This document shows positions 6,969 through 15,043 of a stretch of DNA of 55,534 bases, one piece after another; position 1 is the stretch's first letter; each line of letters begins with the position of its first letter. Source of the stretch: a virus; IMG/VR virus record IMGVR_UViG_3300031277_000003, positions 1-55,534 of that record; one strand, written 5' to 3'. Under the pieces are notes generated by a model. That model ran no database searches and was not told the DNA's origin. It saw only the letters and a list, made by a program, of their open reading frames with translations. Made by a program: the position numbers and the translations under genes.

Positions 6969-7111
6969 TTAAACCAGAGCAAATAATGCCATGCGCTTTC
7001 ATAGTGCAATACCTGATTGCATCGGTGATCTATTTCTGCCGTGGAAATATCATTCAAGGCGTTTACTGGATAGCGGCGAGCGTTCTAACCTTTTGCGTGA
7101 CGTTCCGATGA
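6965..7111 (+). CDS. Small two-helix membrane protein
   Basis: 48 aa with two hydrophobic segments (about 9-24 and 32-47). ATGA overlaps at both ends couple it to the basic protein and the methyltransferase. Unknown role. Confidence 0.5.
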   Translation: MIKPEQIMPCAFIVQYLIASVIYFCRGNIIQGVYWIAASVLTFCVTFR

Positions 7112-7698
7112 AACCATACTATCAGGATTCAGCGGTAACTATATACCATGGTGATTGTCGTGAGATATTGCCGGATCTTGGCCGATTTGATTTGCTGCTT
7201 ACGGATCCTCCTTATGGCTTGAATATGTCCGGTGGCACGTGGGGCAAAAAAATGGATACAGTATATCAGAAGTGGGATAGCAAGCCAGCAGACATTGCTC
7301 ACCTTTTTCAATTTTCAGAAAAGGCAATAGTTTGGGGTGGTAATTACTTTACTCTTCCGCCGTCTCGGTGTTGGCTTGTTTGGAAAAAGCCGTTTTTCCC
7401 TACAATGGCAGACTGTGAGATGGCATGGACTAATTTTGATGCAAACTCAAGAGTAAAAGAGCTTGGTCGCAGTCCTGACGGTAAACAGTTTCACCCTACA
7501 CAAAAGCCGGTCGCTCTAATGTCGTGGTGTATCGGGATCGCTGGTGATGTGGAAAATATTCTCGACCCTTTCATGGGAAGCGGCACCACTCTCCGTGCGG
7601 CAAAGGATCTAAACCGTAAGGCAATCGGGATCGAAATCGAAGAAAAATACTGCGAGATCGCAGCACAACGAATGTGCCAGGAAGTTTTGGAATTATGA
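7108..7698 (+). CDS. DNA methyltransferase (DPPY type)
   Basis: 196 aa from the ATG overlapping the previous stop. Catalytic motif IV, DPPY, is at 33-36 and the AdoMet-binding motif DPFMGSGTT at 153-161. The order IV-then-I is that of beta-class methyltransferases, and DPPY rather than SPPY favours N6-adenine. HPTQKP at 129-134 is the usual conserved stretch before motif I. The protein is short and lacks an obvious target-recognition insert, as in many phage orphan methyltransferases. Likely role: protecting phage DNA from host restriction. No matching restriction nuclease is adjacent. Confidence 0.92.
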   Translation: MKPYYQDSAVTIYHGDCREILPDLGRFDLLLTDPPYGLNMSGGTWGKKMDTVYQKWDSKPADIAHLFQFSEKAIVWGGNYFTLPPSRCWLVWKKPFFPTMADCEMAWTNFDANSRVKELGRSPDGKQFHPTQKPVALMSWCIGIAGDVENILDPFMGSGTTLRAAKDLNRKAIGIEIEEKYCEIAAQRMCQEVLEL

Positions 7699-7707
7699 TC
7701 TTCCCCG

Positions 7708-7736
7708 TTGACTTCCACCGGGAACGGTGGTATATT
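7708..7736 (+). promoter_or_regulatory. Early promoter P3 with spacer operator
   Basis: TTGACT, a 17-nt spacer, then TATATT. The spacer contains the perfect inverted repeat CCACCG-GGAA-CGGTGG (7715-7730). Same architecture as P1 and P2 but with a different operator, pointing to a different regulator for the replication module. Confidence 0.7.
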
Positions 7737-7774
7737 AGGGTTATGGTTCGCGAAATCAATTTGAAAAAATAACT

Positions 7775-7855
7775 CCCCCGGCAACCGAACCTCCACGGTA
7801 CGGCGTCTTGTGGTTTTCTTCGCGGACCATCACAGGGCAGCCGAGGGGCTTTTTT
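7775..7855 (+). terminator. Possible attenuator before replication genes
   Basis: A short AGCC-GAGG-GGCT hairpin (7839-7850) is followed by six T residues. Alternatively CCCCCGGC at 7775 pairs with GCCGAGGGG at 7840. It lies after P3 and before the first replication gene, so transcripts from P3 must read through it. The rest of the 7699-7865 leader holds a weak CCAC/GTGG hairpin near 7793-7813 and no gene. Confidence 0.4.
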
Positions 7856-7865
7856 AGGGTTATCG

Positions 7866-8612
7866 ATGCCAAGACCAAAAAAGGAAGGGCTTGATTATTT
7901 TCCGCTCGATACAACCTTCGATCAGAAAATGAACGCCTTCTTATCGATACATGGGAAAGATGGTTTTACTTGGATAATTCAGTTATGGAGAGAAGCATAC
8001 AAATCATCGATCGGAGTAGTGAAACTTCGGGGTATTTTCGGCGAAGTATTGGCGAAAAACTCCTGGACAACAACTGAAAATCAAGAAATTATGCTAAAAT
8101 CAGCACTTGAACTCGATCTACTGAAAGAAACAGATGAGGGCATCACATCAAATGGTATCCAGAAAAGAATTGCATCTGTTTCAAATGATCGTGAAAAAGC
8201 CCTTCTAAGATACTTTAAAGGAAAAGAAAAGAAGAGTAAAGAAAAGAAGAGTAGAGTAAAGGATTTCGGGCATACTTCGGAGAAGTATTCTTGGAAGATA
8301 AGATGTTCTACTTTCGAGGATTACCAGAAATGGGAACAAGAGGAGTATGAAAAAATAATTTCAGATTCAGCGTGGATTCAGGGGAGAATTGAATTCCATG
8401 GAAAATTGAATATACTCCTTTCCATCAAAAAAGCCCACATCGATTACTGGTCTACCAAGGAAGGTTGGAAAAAAATAAAATCCCGCAAAGGTGAATCAAT
8501 AGATTGGCGGGCAACCTGGGCGAACGCTCTTACCATGAAATCTAATCAGGTATGGCTTAAAGATGGTGAATCAAACGTATCGACCGATCCTTCCCACCGG
8601 GTGATGAACTGA
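7866..8612 (+). CDS. DUF4373-type replication protein
   Basis: 248 aa. The N-terminal 100 residues (KKEGLDYFPLDTTFDQKM, then FLSIHGKDGFTWIIQLWREAY) match DUF4373, the Lin1244/Lin1753-like domain of phage replisome organisers. This winged-helix-like domain is found just upstream of helicase or helicase-loader genes. A lysine-rich linker (KGKEKKSKEKKS) follows, then a C-terminal domain I do not recognise. The gene overlaps the helicase start by one base (TGATG). Likely role: origin recognition or helicase loading. Confidence 0.8.
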   Translation: MPRPKKEGLDYFPLDTTFDQKMNAFLSIHGKDGFTWIIQLWREAYKSSIGVVKLRGIFGEVLAKNSWTTTENQEIMLKSALELDLLKETDEGITSNGIQKRIASVSNDREKALLRYFKGKEKKSKEKKSRVKDFGHTSEKYSWKIRCSTFEDYQKWEQEEYEKIISDSAWIQGRIEFHGKLNILLSIKKAHIDYWSTKEGWKKIKSRKGESIDWRATWANALTMKSNQVWLKDGESNVSTDPSHRVMN

Positions 8613-9964
8613 TGGAAAACTTGGAACGAATACCGCCACAGGCGCTCGACGTTGAGCGTACAATTTTAGGCTCAATGCTGATAGACAAAAAATGTTGCGC
8701 CGTTGCCTTTGATTTACTCAATACCGGCAGTTTTTATGTCGACGCAAACCGGAAAATATTTAATGCAATGAAGGATCTTTTCATTAAATCACAGCCTATT
8801 GATATAATTTCTGTAGTCGACAAGCTTGAAAAAATGGGACAGCTGGATTCAATCGGAGGGCCTTCTTATATCGGAGAGATTTCAGAAGCGATAGCCACGT
8901 TTGAAAATATCGAATATTATTCTAAAATCCTTCTGGAAAAACAGCAGCGCCGGGAAATTATTGAAACCGCGAGTAACGCCATAAACGCCTGTTACAGCGA
9001 TGATGAGTCGGAGGCCGGGGAAATCTCTTCTCGGCTGGTTTCCGGACTCCTGCAGGCGGGGAACGAAGCCAAGGGGGAAATTAAGCGGGTAGGAGAATTT
9101 CTATCCGACGAATTTACCCGACTTCACGTTGTTTGTAATTCCGGGAAGTCGAATGCTTTCATCACAACCGGGATACGCACGATCGATGAAAATATGATAA
9201 TTGAGCAGCATGATTATATCATAATCGGCGCACGTCCATCCAACGGAAAATCTTCTCTCGCAGGTTGTATTGCCCGGCATCTCGGGAAAGAAGGGAAGAT
9301 TGTTCTTAAAATCACCCTTGACTCTACTTCACGCAATGAAGTGTCCCGGGATCTCTTTTCAGAATCCCGAGTGAACCTTCACGATTTTAACCGCGGATTC
9401 GGAACCAAACGCGATTTAGGACGGCTACAGGTTGGCGCCGGACCACTCTATGAAATGCCGGTTTATATCGACGATCCGGCAAAAATCACCCCGGCACAGA
9501 TTTACGCGAAAGCCCTGCAGGTTAAATATAAAACCGGTGGGCTTCACCTGGTGATATTCGATTACATTCAACAGGCGGATTCAGACATCCAGCGCATGAA
9601 GCGGAACGAACAGATAAGCTCGGTTTCAAGAGCATTGAAAGCGCTTCCGAAACAAATAGGTTGCCCGGTTATCGCATTGTCTCAATTGGCGAGATATACC
9701 GACGAGGAGAAAAACCCGCCCACCCTTCGAATGTTGAAAGAATCCGGCGACCTTGAGGCTGATGTGAATATTGCTATCCTTCTCTATTTTCCTGAAAGGT
9801 ATAATACATCAGCAGAAAAAAATATGCTCCAATTCATAATTGCAAAGAATAAGAACGGTTCTATTGGAACATACAAGCTTAACTTTTTAAAGGAATATTA
9901 TTTGATTACCGATCGAGAGGAAAAACATGGAGAACCAAGCGTATACCAAACAGCCGGAGAATAA
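8612..9964 (+). CDS. DnaB-type replicative helicase
   Basis: 450 aa, close to the usual DnaB length. The N-terminal helicase domain (PPQALDVERTILGSML near 8-23) is followed by a RecA-like core: Walker A GARPSNGKS at 206-214, Walker B LVIFDYI at 313-319, SQL at 357-359 and KESGDLEADV at 376-385. The strand after Walker A normally ends in SLEM, whose Glu activates water. Here it reads TLDST, so an Asp replaces it. DnaB hexamers unwind DNA at the fork. Coupled to the DUF4373 gene upstream. Confidence 0.92.
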   Translation: MENLERIPPQALDVERTILGSMLIDKKCCAVAFDLLNTGSFYVDANRKIFNAMKDLFIKSQPIDIISVVDKLEKMGQLDSIGGPSYIGEISEAIATFENIEYYSKILLEKQQRREIIETASNAINACYSDDESEAGEISSRLVSGLLQAGNEAKGEIKRVGEFLSDEFTRLHVVCNSGKSNAFITTGIRTIDENMIIEQHDYIIIGARPSNGKSSLAGCIARHLGKEGKIVLKITLDSTSRNEVSRDLFSESRVNLHDFNRGFGTKRDLGRLQVGAGPLYEMPVYIDDPAKITPAQIYAKALQVKYKTGGLHLVIFDYIQQADSDIQRMKRNEQISSVSRALKALPKQIGCPVIALSQLARYTDEEKNPPTLRMLKESGDLEADVNIAILLYFPERYNTSAEKNMLQFIIAKNKNGSIGTYKLNFLKEYYLITDREEKHGEPSVYQTAGE

Positions 9965-10097
9965 TAAGTATCACCCTGAAACATGGCCGCGAAAACCGAA
10001 CGGTAAAATCGATTACGACGCATGGATTCAGCGTATAATGGCAATATGGCCCGAACCTAAACCTAAAATCAACCGCGATCTGACAAAGGTGTTCTGA
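9927..10097 (+). CDS. Small hypothetical protein
   Basis: 56 aa beginning MENQAYTKQPENN, nested at the helicase 3' end (38-nt overlap) after GAGAGGAAAAAC. Rich in Pro and Trp. One-base overlap (TGATG) with the next gene supports it. Confidence 0.5.
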   Translation: MENQAYTKQPENNKYHPETWPRKPNGKIDYDAWIQRIMAIWPEPKPKINRDLTKVF

Positions 10098-10489
10098 TGA
10101 AAGTAATGATACTGAAAAACCCAGGCAGGCCGACAATTTGGTATAATGGTAAAATCGGGAGAATTTTTGATGTCGTTGATTACGATAAGGAACACTATAA
10201 AGTAAAAAATAAAAAATTGTTTATCCGAAAATGTAACTGTTCGGAGTACGGTAGAATGAAACTGTTCAAGAAAACGCTCGATTTCAAGCTGTTCGGCGTC
10301 CGGGTGCTAGCCATGCTCTCAACGTATCAGTATAAATACAAGGCATTAATCATGTTCTCCACCCACCGTTACGGTTACAAGCGCGGGGAGAAGCGGGAAC
10401 CGGCGCCGGATGCCAGCCAGACTAATTCGTTCACTGAAAACGATTCGGACTTTTTAACGTCACCAATAATTAAGGAGGAAGCATTATGA
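10097..10489 (+). CDS. Hypothetical protein
   Basis: 130 aa. N-terminus is beta-rich (MKVMILKNPGRPTIWYNGKIGRIFDVVDY). The middle (VLAMLSTYQYKYKALIMFSTHRYGYKRGEK) recalls the LKTIIILSTYPQELN stretch of the ASCH protein at 14156. Function unknown. Stop overlaps the next start (ATGA). Confidence 0.55.
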   Translation: MKVMILKNPGRPTIWYNGKIGRIFDVVDYDKEHYKVKNKKLFIRKCNCSEYGRMKLFKKTLDFKLFGVRVLAMLSTYQYKYKALIMFSTHRYGYKRGEKREPAPDASQTNSFTENDSDFLTSPIIKEEAL

Positions 10490-11007
10490 TTTACAAATTA
10501 ACAGTCAGCAGGCCGACAAGAAAAGGTTCCATGGTGCTGGTTGAAAGAGTAGTACAAAGCGACGCAAGCCAGCCGGAACTTTACGGTAAATTCTTAAATG
10601 ATTATACTGGATTTAACATATCAGTTACCGAGATAGAAAAGATTGAGGTGGTTGATATCCCGACAAAACAAACATCGGTAACGATAAACGCTAAGAAGCC
10701 TGAGGTAATTAATTCCATTGATATAAGAGTTAATTATAACGACAAAGAAAGAGAGCTTCTCTGTAAGTATAAAGAGTGTATTACAAACGCATTATCTATT
10801 AAGCACAATTTAGTAGAAATGGTAAAAATGCGATATGAGGAAAAGTATAACTATTTAGGGTATACTCATATGGTTGACCTTTGTCTATCAAGTGACTATC
10901 CCTCTCCTAAAATAAATGTACGTCTCTATGAGCCTATCAAGGAAATTGAAAAGAAAATATCTGAGGCCGGAGAAATTGAAACGCAGGAGTCAAATAATGT
11001 CGGCTGA
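10486..11007 (+). CDS. Hypothetical protein
   Basis: 173 aa, preceded by AAGGAGGAAGCATT. Beta-rich N-terminus (TVSRPTRKGSMVLVERVV), helical C-terminal half. No recognised domain. Overlaps the next gene by 11 nt. Confidence 0.6.
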   Translation: MIYKLTVSRPTRKGSMVLVERVVQSDASQPELYGKFLNDYTGFNISVTEIEKIEVVDIPTKQTSVTINAKKPEVINSIDIRVNYNDKERELLCKYKECITNALSIKHNLVEMVKMRYEEKYNYLGYTHMVDLCLSSDYPSPKINVRLYEPIKEIEKKISEAGEIETQESNNVG

Positions 11008-11131
11008 ACTTGAGGATTACGAAAAAGTTAAAAATGATATCGATGATCTCGTCGGCGAAACGTTTGAAGATATGGGAATCGACGAGGATGATATCGACGG
11101 TCTCGATGAAGACGAGGATCACGGTCAATAG
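10997..11131 (+). CDS. Small highly acidic protein
   Basis: 44 aa from the ATG after CAGGAGTC. About 40 percent Asp plus Glu, ending in DEDDIDGLDEDEDHGQ. Such acidic miniproteins in phage can mimic DNA or bind basic host proteins, but no specific activity can be claimed. Confidence 0.5.
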   Translation: MSAELEDYEKVKNDIDDLVGETFEDMGIDEDDIDGLDEDEDHGQ

Positions 11132-11146
11132 AAAAGGAAGAATATC

Positions 11147-11521
11147 ATGGTATTGAATTACGAAACTGACGAAGGAAAGATTCTTTCTGCAATTAATATC
11201 GCTCTTGGTGGCGATTGGTGGGAAGATTTATCAGAAGAGGCACAAGAAAGGATTCATGACGCTTTATATCAGGTGATGAACACAGTTAAAAAGGAAGCTT
11301 CTGATGTTAAAATTGGTGGTCACAGTTATTTACATACACCTAAAGACTGTAAAGAATGCCCTGTCAAGGTATGCAGGATTGATGATACTTACGGATCGGT
11401 AATTTGCCATGCAACACTATTTCGACATTTATGCAATATTAAGGATGATAAATACTCCCCGGTACGCCTCGACAAGGACATCCCGAAAGGTGGACCAGAA
11501 GGCTATCAGGCCGGGGAATAA
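11147..11521 (+). CDS. Hypothetical protein with Cys cluster
   Basis: 124 aa. Helical first half; CKECPVKVC near residues 67-75 and a later C suggest a metal site. Ribosome site AAAAGGAAG. Function unknown. Confidence 0.55.
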   Translation: MVLNYETDEGKILSAINIALGGDWWEDLSEEAQERIHDALYQVMNTVKKEASDVKIGGHSYLHTPKDCKECPVKVCRIDDTYGSVICHATLFRHLCNIKDDKYSPVRLDKDIPKGGPEGYQAGE

Positions 11522-11538
11522 TTTTAAAGGAGGAACGG

Positions 11539-11658
11539 ATGGATGAGGAAGTGAAACATTGCCCAGAGTGCGGGGCTGTTTGGGATACTGAACATAACCG
11601 ATGTACTGCAAATTGTCAATCAACAGAAAGGTTCGATTATGAGCAAACTAAAAGCTAA
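11539..11658 (+). CDS. Very small zinc-ribbon protein
   Basis: 39 aa after AAAGGAGGAACGG. CPECG at 8-12 and C22, C26 make a four-cysteine knuckle. Overlaps the recombinase start by 20 nt. Confidence 0.5.
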   Translation: MDEEVKHCPECGAVWDTEHNRCTANCQSTERFDYEQTKS

Positions 11659-12532
11659 AAAGCCGGAAGAAGTAAAACAGGGAAAAGCAAAAGGTCTTAT
11701 TTTTGGAGCAAGCGGAGTGGGTAAAACGTTTTTTGCGCTTACCTTTCCAACCCCTTACTATATCGACACCGAAGGGGGAGCTGATGGCATAGAGTACCAG
11801 AAACGTCTCAAAGCGGCGGGAGGCGCGTACATGGGACCGGAAGAAGGGGCGCTTGACCTTTCGGCGATCGTTACCGAAATGCAGACTCTTGCCACCGAAA
11901 AACATGGCTACCATACATTGGTGATCGATTCGATTACGAAAGCGTATCAAACCTGTATCGCTAATGAAGCAGAGCGTCTTGGTGAACGTGATGTTTTTGG
12001 CGCGTCAAAAAAACCGGCTATTGCACAAATGAGACGCCTCGTCAATTGGTGCATGAAGCTTGACATGAATATCTGGTTTATCGCGCATGAAACATCGGAA
12101 TGGGGAGTAAATCCAAAAACAGGACAGCGGGAAGAAATAGGCAAGTGTCCAGACGTGTGGGATAAACTCGTTTATGAGCTTGATCTGGGGCTTCGTATTA
12201 TTCGCAGAGGAACAGGTTTCCCGGCTATTGCCTTTGTTGCTAAATCCAGGCTTCCAGGCTTTCAAGATGGAACAACATTTCCTCTTGAATATGCTGAATT
12301 TTCAGCACGGTATGGTAAGGATTCCATTGAATCGGAAACATCACAAATAATCCTTGCCACAAAAGAACAAGTTGAGGAGATTGAAAGAATCGTTTCCGTT
12401 TTAAAAATAAAGGAAGAAGAAACGGAAAAAATCCTCACAAAGGCTGGAGCATCTTCATGGAGTGAACTCACTACCGAACAGGCAATAAAAACATTGGAAT
12501 GGTTAAACAATAAAATCAAAGGAGTAAAGTAA
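11639..12532 (+). CDS. Sak4-like RecA-fold ATPase
   Basis: 297 aa. Walker A GASGVGKT at 23-30, the IDTEGG strand near 42-47 and Walker B TLVIDS at 93-98 match the phage AAA_24/Sak4 single-strand annealing recombinase group, a RecA/Rad51-like core without extra domains. The C-terminal 60 residues are helical. In other phages these proteins pair strands with an SSB-like partner, and the next gene, overlapping by one base, is exactly such a protein. Role: recombination and recombination-dependent replication. Confidence 0.85.
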   Translation: MSKLKAKKPEEVKQGKAKGLIFGASGVGKTFFALTFPTPYYIDTEGGADGIEYQKRLKAAGGAYMGPEEGALDLSAIVTEMQTLATEKHGYHTLVIDSITKAYQTCIANEAERLGERDVFGASKKPAIAQMRRLVNWCMKLDMNIWFIAHETSEWGVNPKTGQREEIGKCPDVWDKLVYELDLGLRIIRRGTGFPAIAFVAKSRLPGFQDGTTFPLEYAEFSARYGKDSIESETSQIILATKEQVEEIERIVSVLKIKEEETEKILTKAGASSWSELTTEQAIKTLEWLNNKIKGVK

Positions 12533-12957
12533 TGCATTTCACACCATATTCAGAAAAAGATTTACCACGCCAGCTTCTTGAAAAAGGAGAATATGACGTT
12601 GAGGTTCTTGAATCAACAGATGTAATCAGTAAAAACACAAGTGCTGAAATGATAAAACTCAATCTTGCGGTATGGGTGGGAGATAAAGTCCGTTGCAGAT
12701 TATTCGATTATCTTCTTGATGCCATGCCTGCAAAACTGCGTCACGCTTGTGATACTTTCGGGTTACTTGATAAATACCAAAACGGAAGTCTTCGTGCCTT
12801 CGATTTTGAGGGAAGGACCGGTAAGGCGAAAATAGGTATTCAGTCTGATAAGACAGGGCAATACCCGGATAAAAACTCAATCGTCGATTACGTTTGCAGA
12901 CCGGCAAAACAACTTTCAAAAGAACAGCCCCAGAAAGACGACGATTTACCGTTTTAA
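12532..12957 (+). CDS. SSB-like single-strand DNA-binding protein
   Basis: 141 aa. The core (EKGEYDVEVLESTDVISK...AEMIKLNLAVWVGDKVRCRLFDYLL) fits the DUF669-type OB-fold proteins encoded beside Sak4 recombinases. The last six residues, DDDLPF, match the acidic SSB tail (DDDIPF in E. coli) that recruits partner enzymes. Begins at TAATG overlapping the recombinase stop. Confidence 0.85.
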   Translation: MHFTPYSEKDLPRQLLEKGEYDVEVLESTDVISKNTSAEMIKLNLAVWVGDKVRCRLFDYLLDAMPAKLRHACDTFGLLDKYQNGSLRAFDFEGRTGKAKIGIQSDKTGQYPDKNSIVDYVCRPAKQLSKEQPQKDDDLPF

Positions 12958-12975
12958 AATAGAAGGGCTCGAACA

Positions 12976-13209
12976 ATGAAACTTTTAGAGAAAGAAACCA
13001 CTAAAAAGGCATCACTTGATGCCATAGTATTGGTAAGTAAAGACGTGCTCAATGGTAACGATATTCCATTTGTGACTATTCAAATTTGTGTCCCGAACGG
13101 TCATTCGAACATAATCGTTGATACCGTCGATGAACTGGATGATATAATCTCAGGACTAAAAAAGGTCCGGGAAGAGTTTCATGCAAAGATCAAAGAATCT
13201 ACCAAATAA
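12976..13209 (+). CDS. Small hypothetical protein
   Basis: 77 aa. Alternating strands (IVLVSKD, VTIQICVP, NIIVDTVDEL) and a C-terminal helix. No recognised motif; probably part of the recombination operon. Confidence 0.5.
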   Translation: MKLLEKETTKKASLDAIVLVSKDVLNGNDIPFVTIQICVPNGHSNIIVDTVDELDDIISGLKKVREEFHAKIKESTK

Positions 13210-13235
13210 TATAAACAATTAACAGAAAGACAACC

Positions 13236-13532
13236 ATGAAAAATCTCTATGTTTGCAGTAAAGCAGTAAAAGATTGCGGAGAGTGTCCCTCCGCCGTCCC
13301 GTACAAGTGGGGTCTGCGATGTATGTTCGGCGGCTGCCGGGAATACGCCGACCGGTGGAAAAAGGACATTCCGACCTGTGAAGAGTGCCCGGTAAAAAAT
13401 AACTGCTTTAAATATGAGCAGGGCAATCGATACGATCTGTCGAAGATGCCTGAATTCTGCCCAGAATATATGAGTAGAATTATCAAAAACGCAATATGCG
13501 TAAAAGTACAACCGCCGAAACAAGATGAATAA
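13236..13532 (+). CDS. Cysteine-rich protein
   Basis: 98 aa with about 10 cysteines in pairs (CGECP, CEECPVKNNC, CPEY). Suggests two zinc or Fe-S sites. No family recognised. A strong terminator follows. Confidence 0.55.
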   Translation: MKNLYVCSKAVKDCGECPSAVPYKWGLRCMFGGCREYADRWKKDIPTCEECPVKNNCFKYEQGNRYDLSKMPEFCPEYMSRIIKNAICVKVQPPKQDE

Positions 13533-13554
13533 CGTCTTGTCAATTCACACCGGT

Positions 13555-13588
13555 GGCCCCCGATAACGGCGGCGGGGGCCGTTTTGTT
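13555..13588 (+). terminator. Terminator hairpin, right arm duplicated later
   Basis: GGCCCCC pairs with GGGGGCC (13574-13580), followed by GTTTTGTT. The loop and right arm (25 nt, 13563-13587) recur exactly at 14119-14143 without the left arm. Confidence 0.65.
13563..13587 (+). repeat. 25-nt direct repeat, copy 1
   Basis: Exact match to 14119-14143. It ends 2 nt before the start codon of the nuclease-like gene. Confidence 0.9.
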
Positions 13589-14122
13589 ATGAAAATGAAT
13601 AGCATTGACATAGAACTTGCGGTTACAGAATATTTTGGAGTACGCCGGAACATTATTGTCCCGAATGTATGGTGGGGCCTCGGCCTTAACCATGAATGCG
13701 ATTTACTGGTATTAACAAAAGCAAACTGTGCTTATGAAGTCGAAATAAAAACATCAAAGTCTGATTTGATAAAAGACAAAAAGAAACCTCATGGACATTT
13801 CTCAATGATAATCAGTGGATTGTACTTTGCAATACCATCTTACCTTGAACCATATATTGAACATATACCAGATAAAGCCGGAATACTGGTTTGTGATTAT
13901 TTAAAAAAGTACGGATTCACTGAAGTTGATGGACGATATACGGTTAAAAAATTGAGAACTCCAAAAATAGATAAAGTCAGATTTTCCGATTCACAACGAT
14001 TGAAACTTGCCGAACTCGGATGTATGAGAATTTTTGATCTGAAAAAATGTGCAAACTATCATGCCAAACAATACAAATTATTGTTAAAAAAATATTATGA
14101 ACTGGAAATAAGAAAATCATAA
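13589..14122 (+). CDS. MmcB-like PD-(D/E)XK nuclease
   Basis: 177 aa from the ATG at 13589. NHECDLLVL (Asp38) and YEVEIKTSKSDL (Glu52, Lys54) give the D-(E)xK core of MmcB-family DNA repair nucleases. No strong ribosome site is seen; GGGGG lies rather far upstream. The gene begins right after one copy of a 25-nt repeat and its stop codon lies inside the second copy, so the coding unit is bounded by direct repeats and may be a recent insertion beside a terminator. Confidence 0.8.
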   Translation: MKMNSIDIELAVTEYFGVRRNIIVPNVWWGLGLNHECDLLVLTKANCAYEVEIKTSKSDLIKDKKKPHGHFSMIISGLYFAIPSYLEPYIEHIPDKAGILVCDYLKKYGFTEVDGRYTVKKLRTPKIDKVRFSDSQRLKLAELGCMRIFDLKKCANYHAKQYKLLLKKYYELEIRKS

Positions 14123-14143
14123 CGGCGGCGGGGGCCGTTTTGT
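14119..14143 (+). repeat. 25-nt direct repeat, copy 2
   Basis: Exact copy of 13563-13587. Contains the stop codon of the nuclease gene and provides the leader of the ASCH gene. Confidence 0.9.
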
Positions 14144-14155
14144 GAAAGGTTGATT

Positions 14156-14569
14156 ATGCGTAATATGTCATTTATGCTAAAACCACAACAGATTATAGAT
14201 GAAACAGCATTCGCTACCCGTCGGCTTGGATGGTGGTTTCTTAAACGGCTTGATCTGGTCTGCGCGGTCAAAAAAGGCATGGGTCTTAAGAAGGGTGAAA
14301 AAGTAGTACGGTTAAAAACAATAATCATCCTCTCCACCTATCCGCAGGAATTAAATAAAATAACGGTTAGGGATGTAGAATTAGAGGGATTCCCAGGCAA
14401 ATCTCCGGAATGGTTCATAGATTTTTTTTGTACATCGCATAAACGATGCTTTCCAAACACGATAGTAAATGTAATCAATTTTACTTATTATAAAAATTGG
14501 GAAGAATTTGGAATTGAAGTAGACAAACAATTTAAAGCCTATCAAAACAGGAAAAAATTAAATGGGTAG
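14156..14569 (+). CDS. ASCH-domain protein
   Basis: 137 aa from the ATG after GAAAGGTTGATT. FMLKPQQI, TRRLGWWFLKRLDLVCAVKKGMGLKKGEK and a later EGFPGKSPEWFIDFFC follow the ASCH pattern (an RNA-binding beta-barrel related to the PUA domain) seen in many phages. Probable RNA-binding or RNA-processing role. A second, different ASCH-like protein is carried by cassette 9 of the array. Confidence 0.8.
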   Translation: MRNMSFMLKPQQIIDETAFATRRLGWWFLKRLDLVCAVKKGMGLKKGEKVVRLKTIIILSTYPQELNKITVRDVELEGFPGKSPEWFIDFFCTSHKRCFPNTIVNVINFTYYKNWEEFGIEVDKQFKAYQNRKKLNG

Positions 14570-14999
14570 ATTATCACAGCAGCTCGGGAAAACCGGGGAA
14601 GAGGCCGCACGGTGGTATCTGCAAAACCTTGGATTCAAAGACGTGGAAAAATTAGCCACCCCTATGGTTAAAACTAAAAAAGGATGGGTTCACAGCAAAA
14701 AATCTTCGGTTGACTTCATCGCATGTATGCCGCAACCCGGGTGCATTTATCCCTATGCCGTCGCAAGGATCGAGGTTAAATATCACAACGGCGACACCCT
14801 ACCACATAGCGTAATGCAACCACATCAGTCGGAAAAACTGAGATCCTGGCACGAGAAAAAACTCCCTGCATTCGTTCTCTGGGTTCATACATGGATAGGA
14901 AACCAAATAGAATGCTATCTTATTGATTATCCAAACCCATACTTTAGACGCGGTAAAGCCCTGTCCGTGGAAACAGCAAAAAAAATATCATGGAAATGA
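14562..14999 (+). CDS. RecU-like PD-(D/E)XK nuclease
   Basis: 145 aa overlapping the ASCH gene by 8 nt. GKTGEEAARWYLQNLGF, SVDFIAC (Asp51), ARIEVKYHNGD (Glu71, Lys73), MQPHQSEKLRSWHEKK and FVLWVH resemble RecU/Hjc-type Holliday-junction resolvases and related phage nucleases. Expected to process branched DNA made by the recombinase module. Confidence 0.7.
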   Translation: MGRLSQQLGKTGEEAARWYLQNLGFKDVEKLATPMVKTKKGWVHSKKSSVDFIACMPQPGCIYPYAVARIEVKYHNGDTLPHSVMQPHQSEKLRSWHEKKLPAFVLWVHTWIGNQIECYLIDYPNPYFRRGKALSVETAKKISWK

Positions 15000-15043
15000 A
15001 AAAAAATAACGCATTTAAACAAATAATATATTAAATTACTATT

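Noticed and set aside
7768-7863. An attC-like arrangement (AATAAC ... GTTAT with GC arms) before the DUF4373 gene
   Set aside because: The spacing between inner arm and right core is too long and T-rich; it fits a terminator better.
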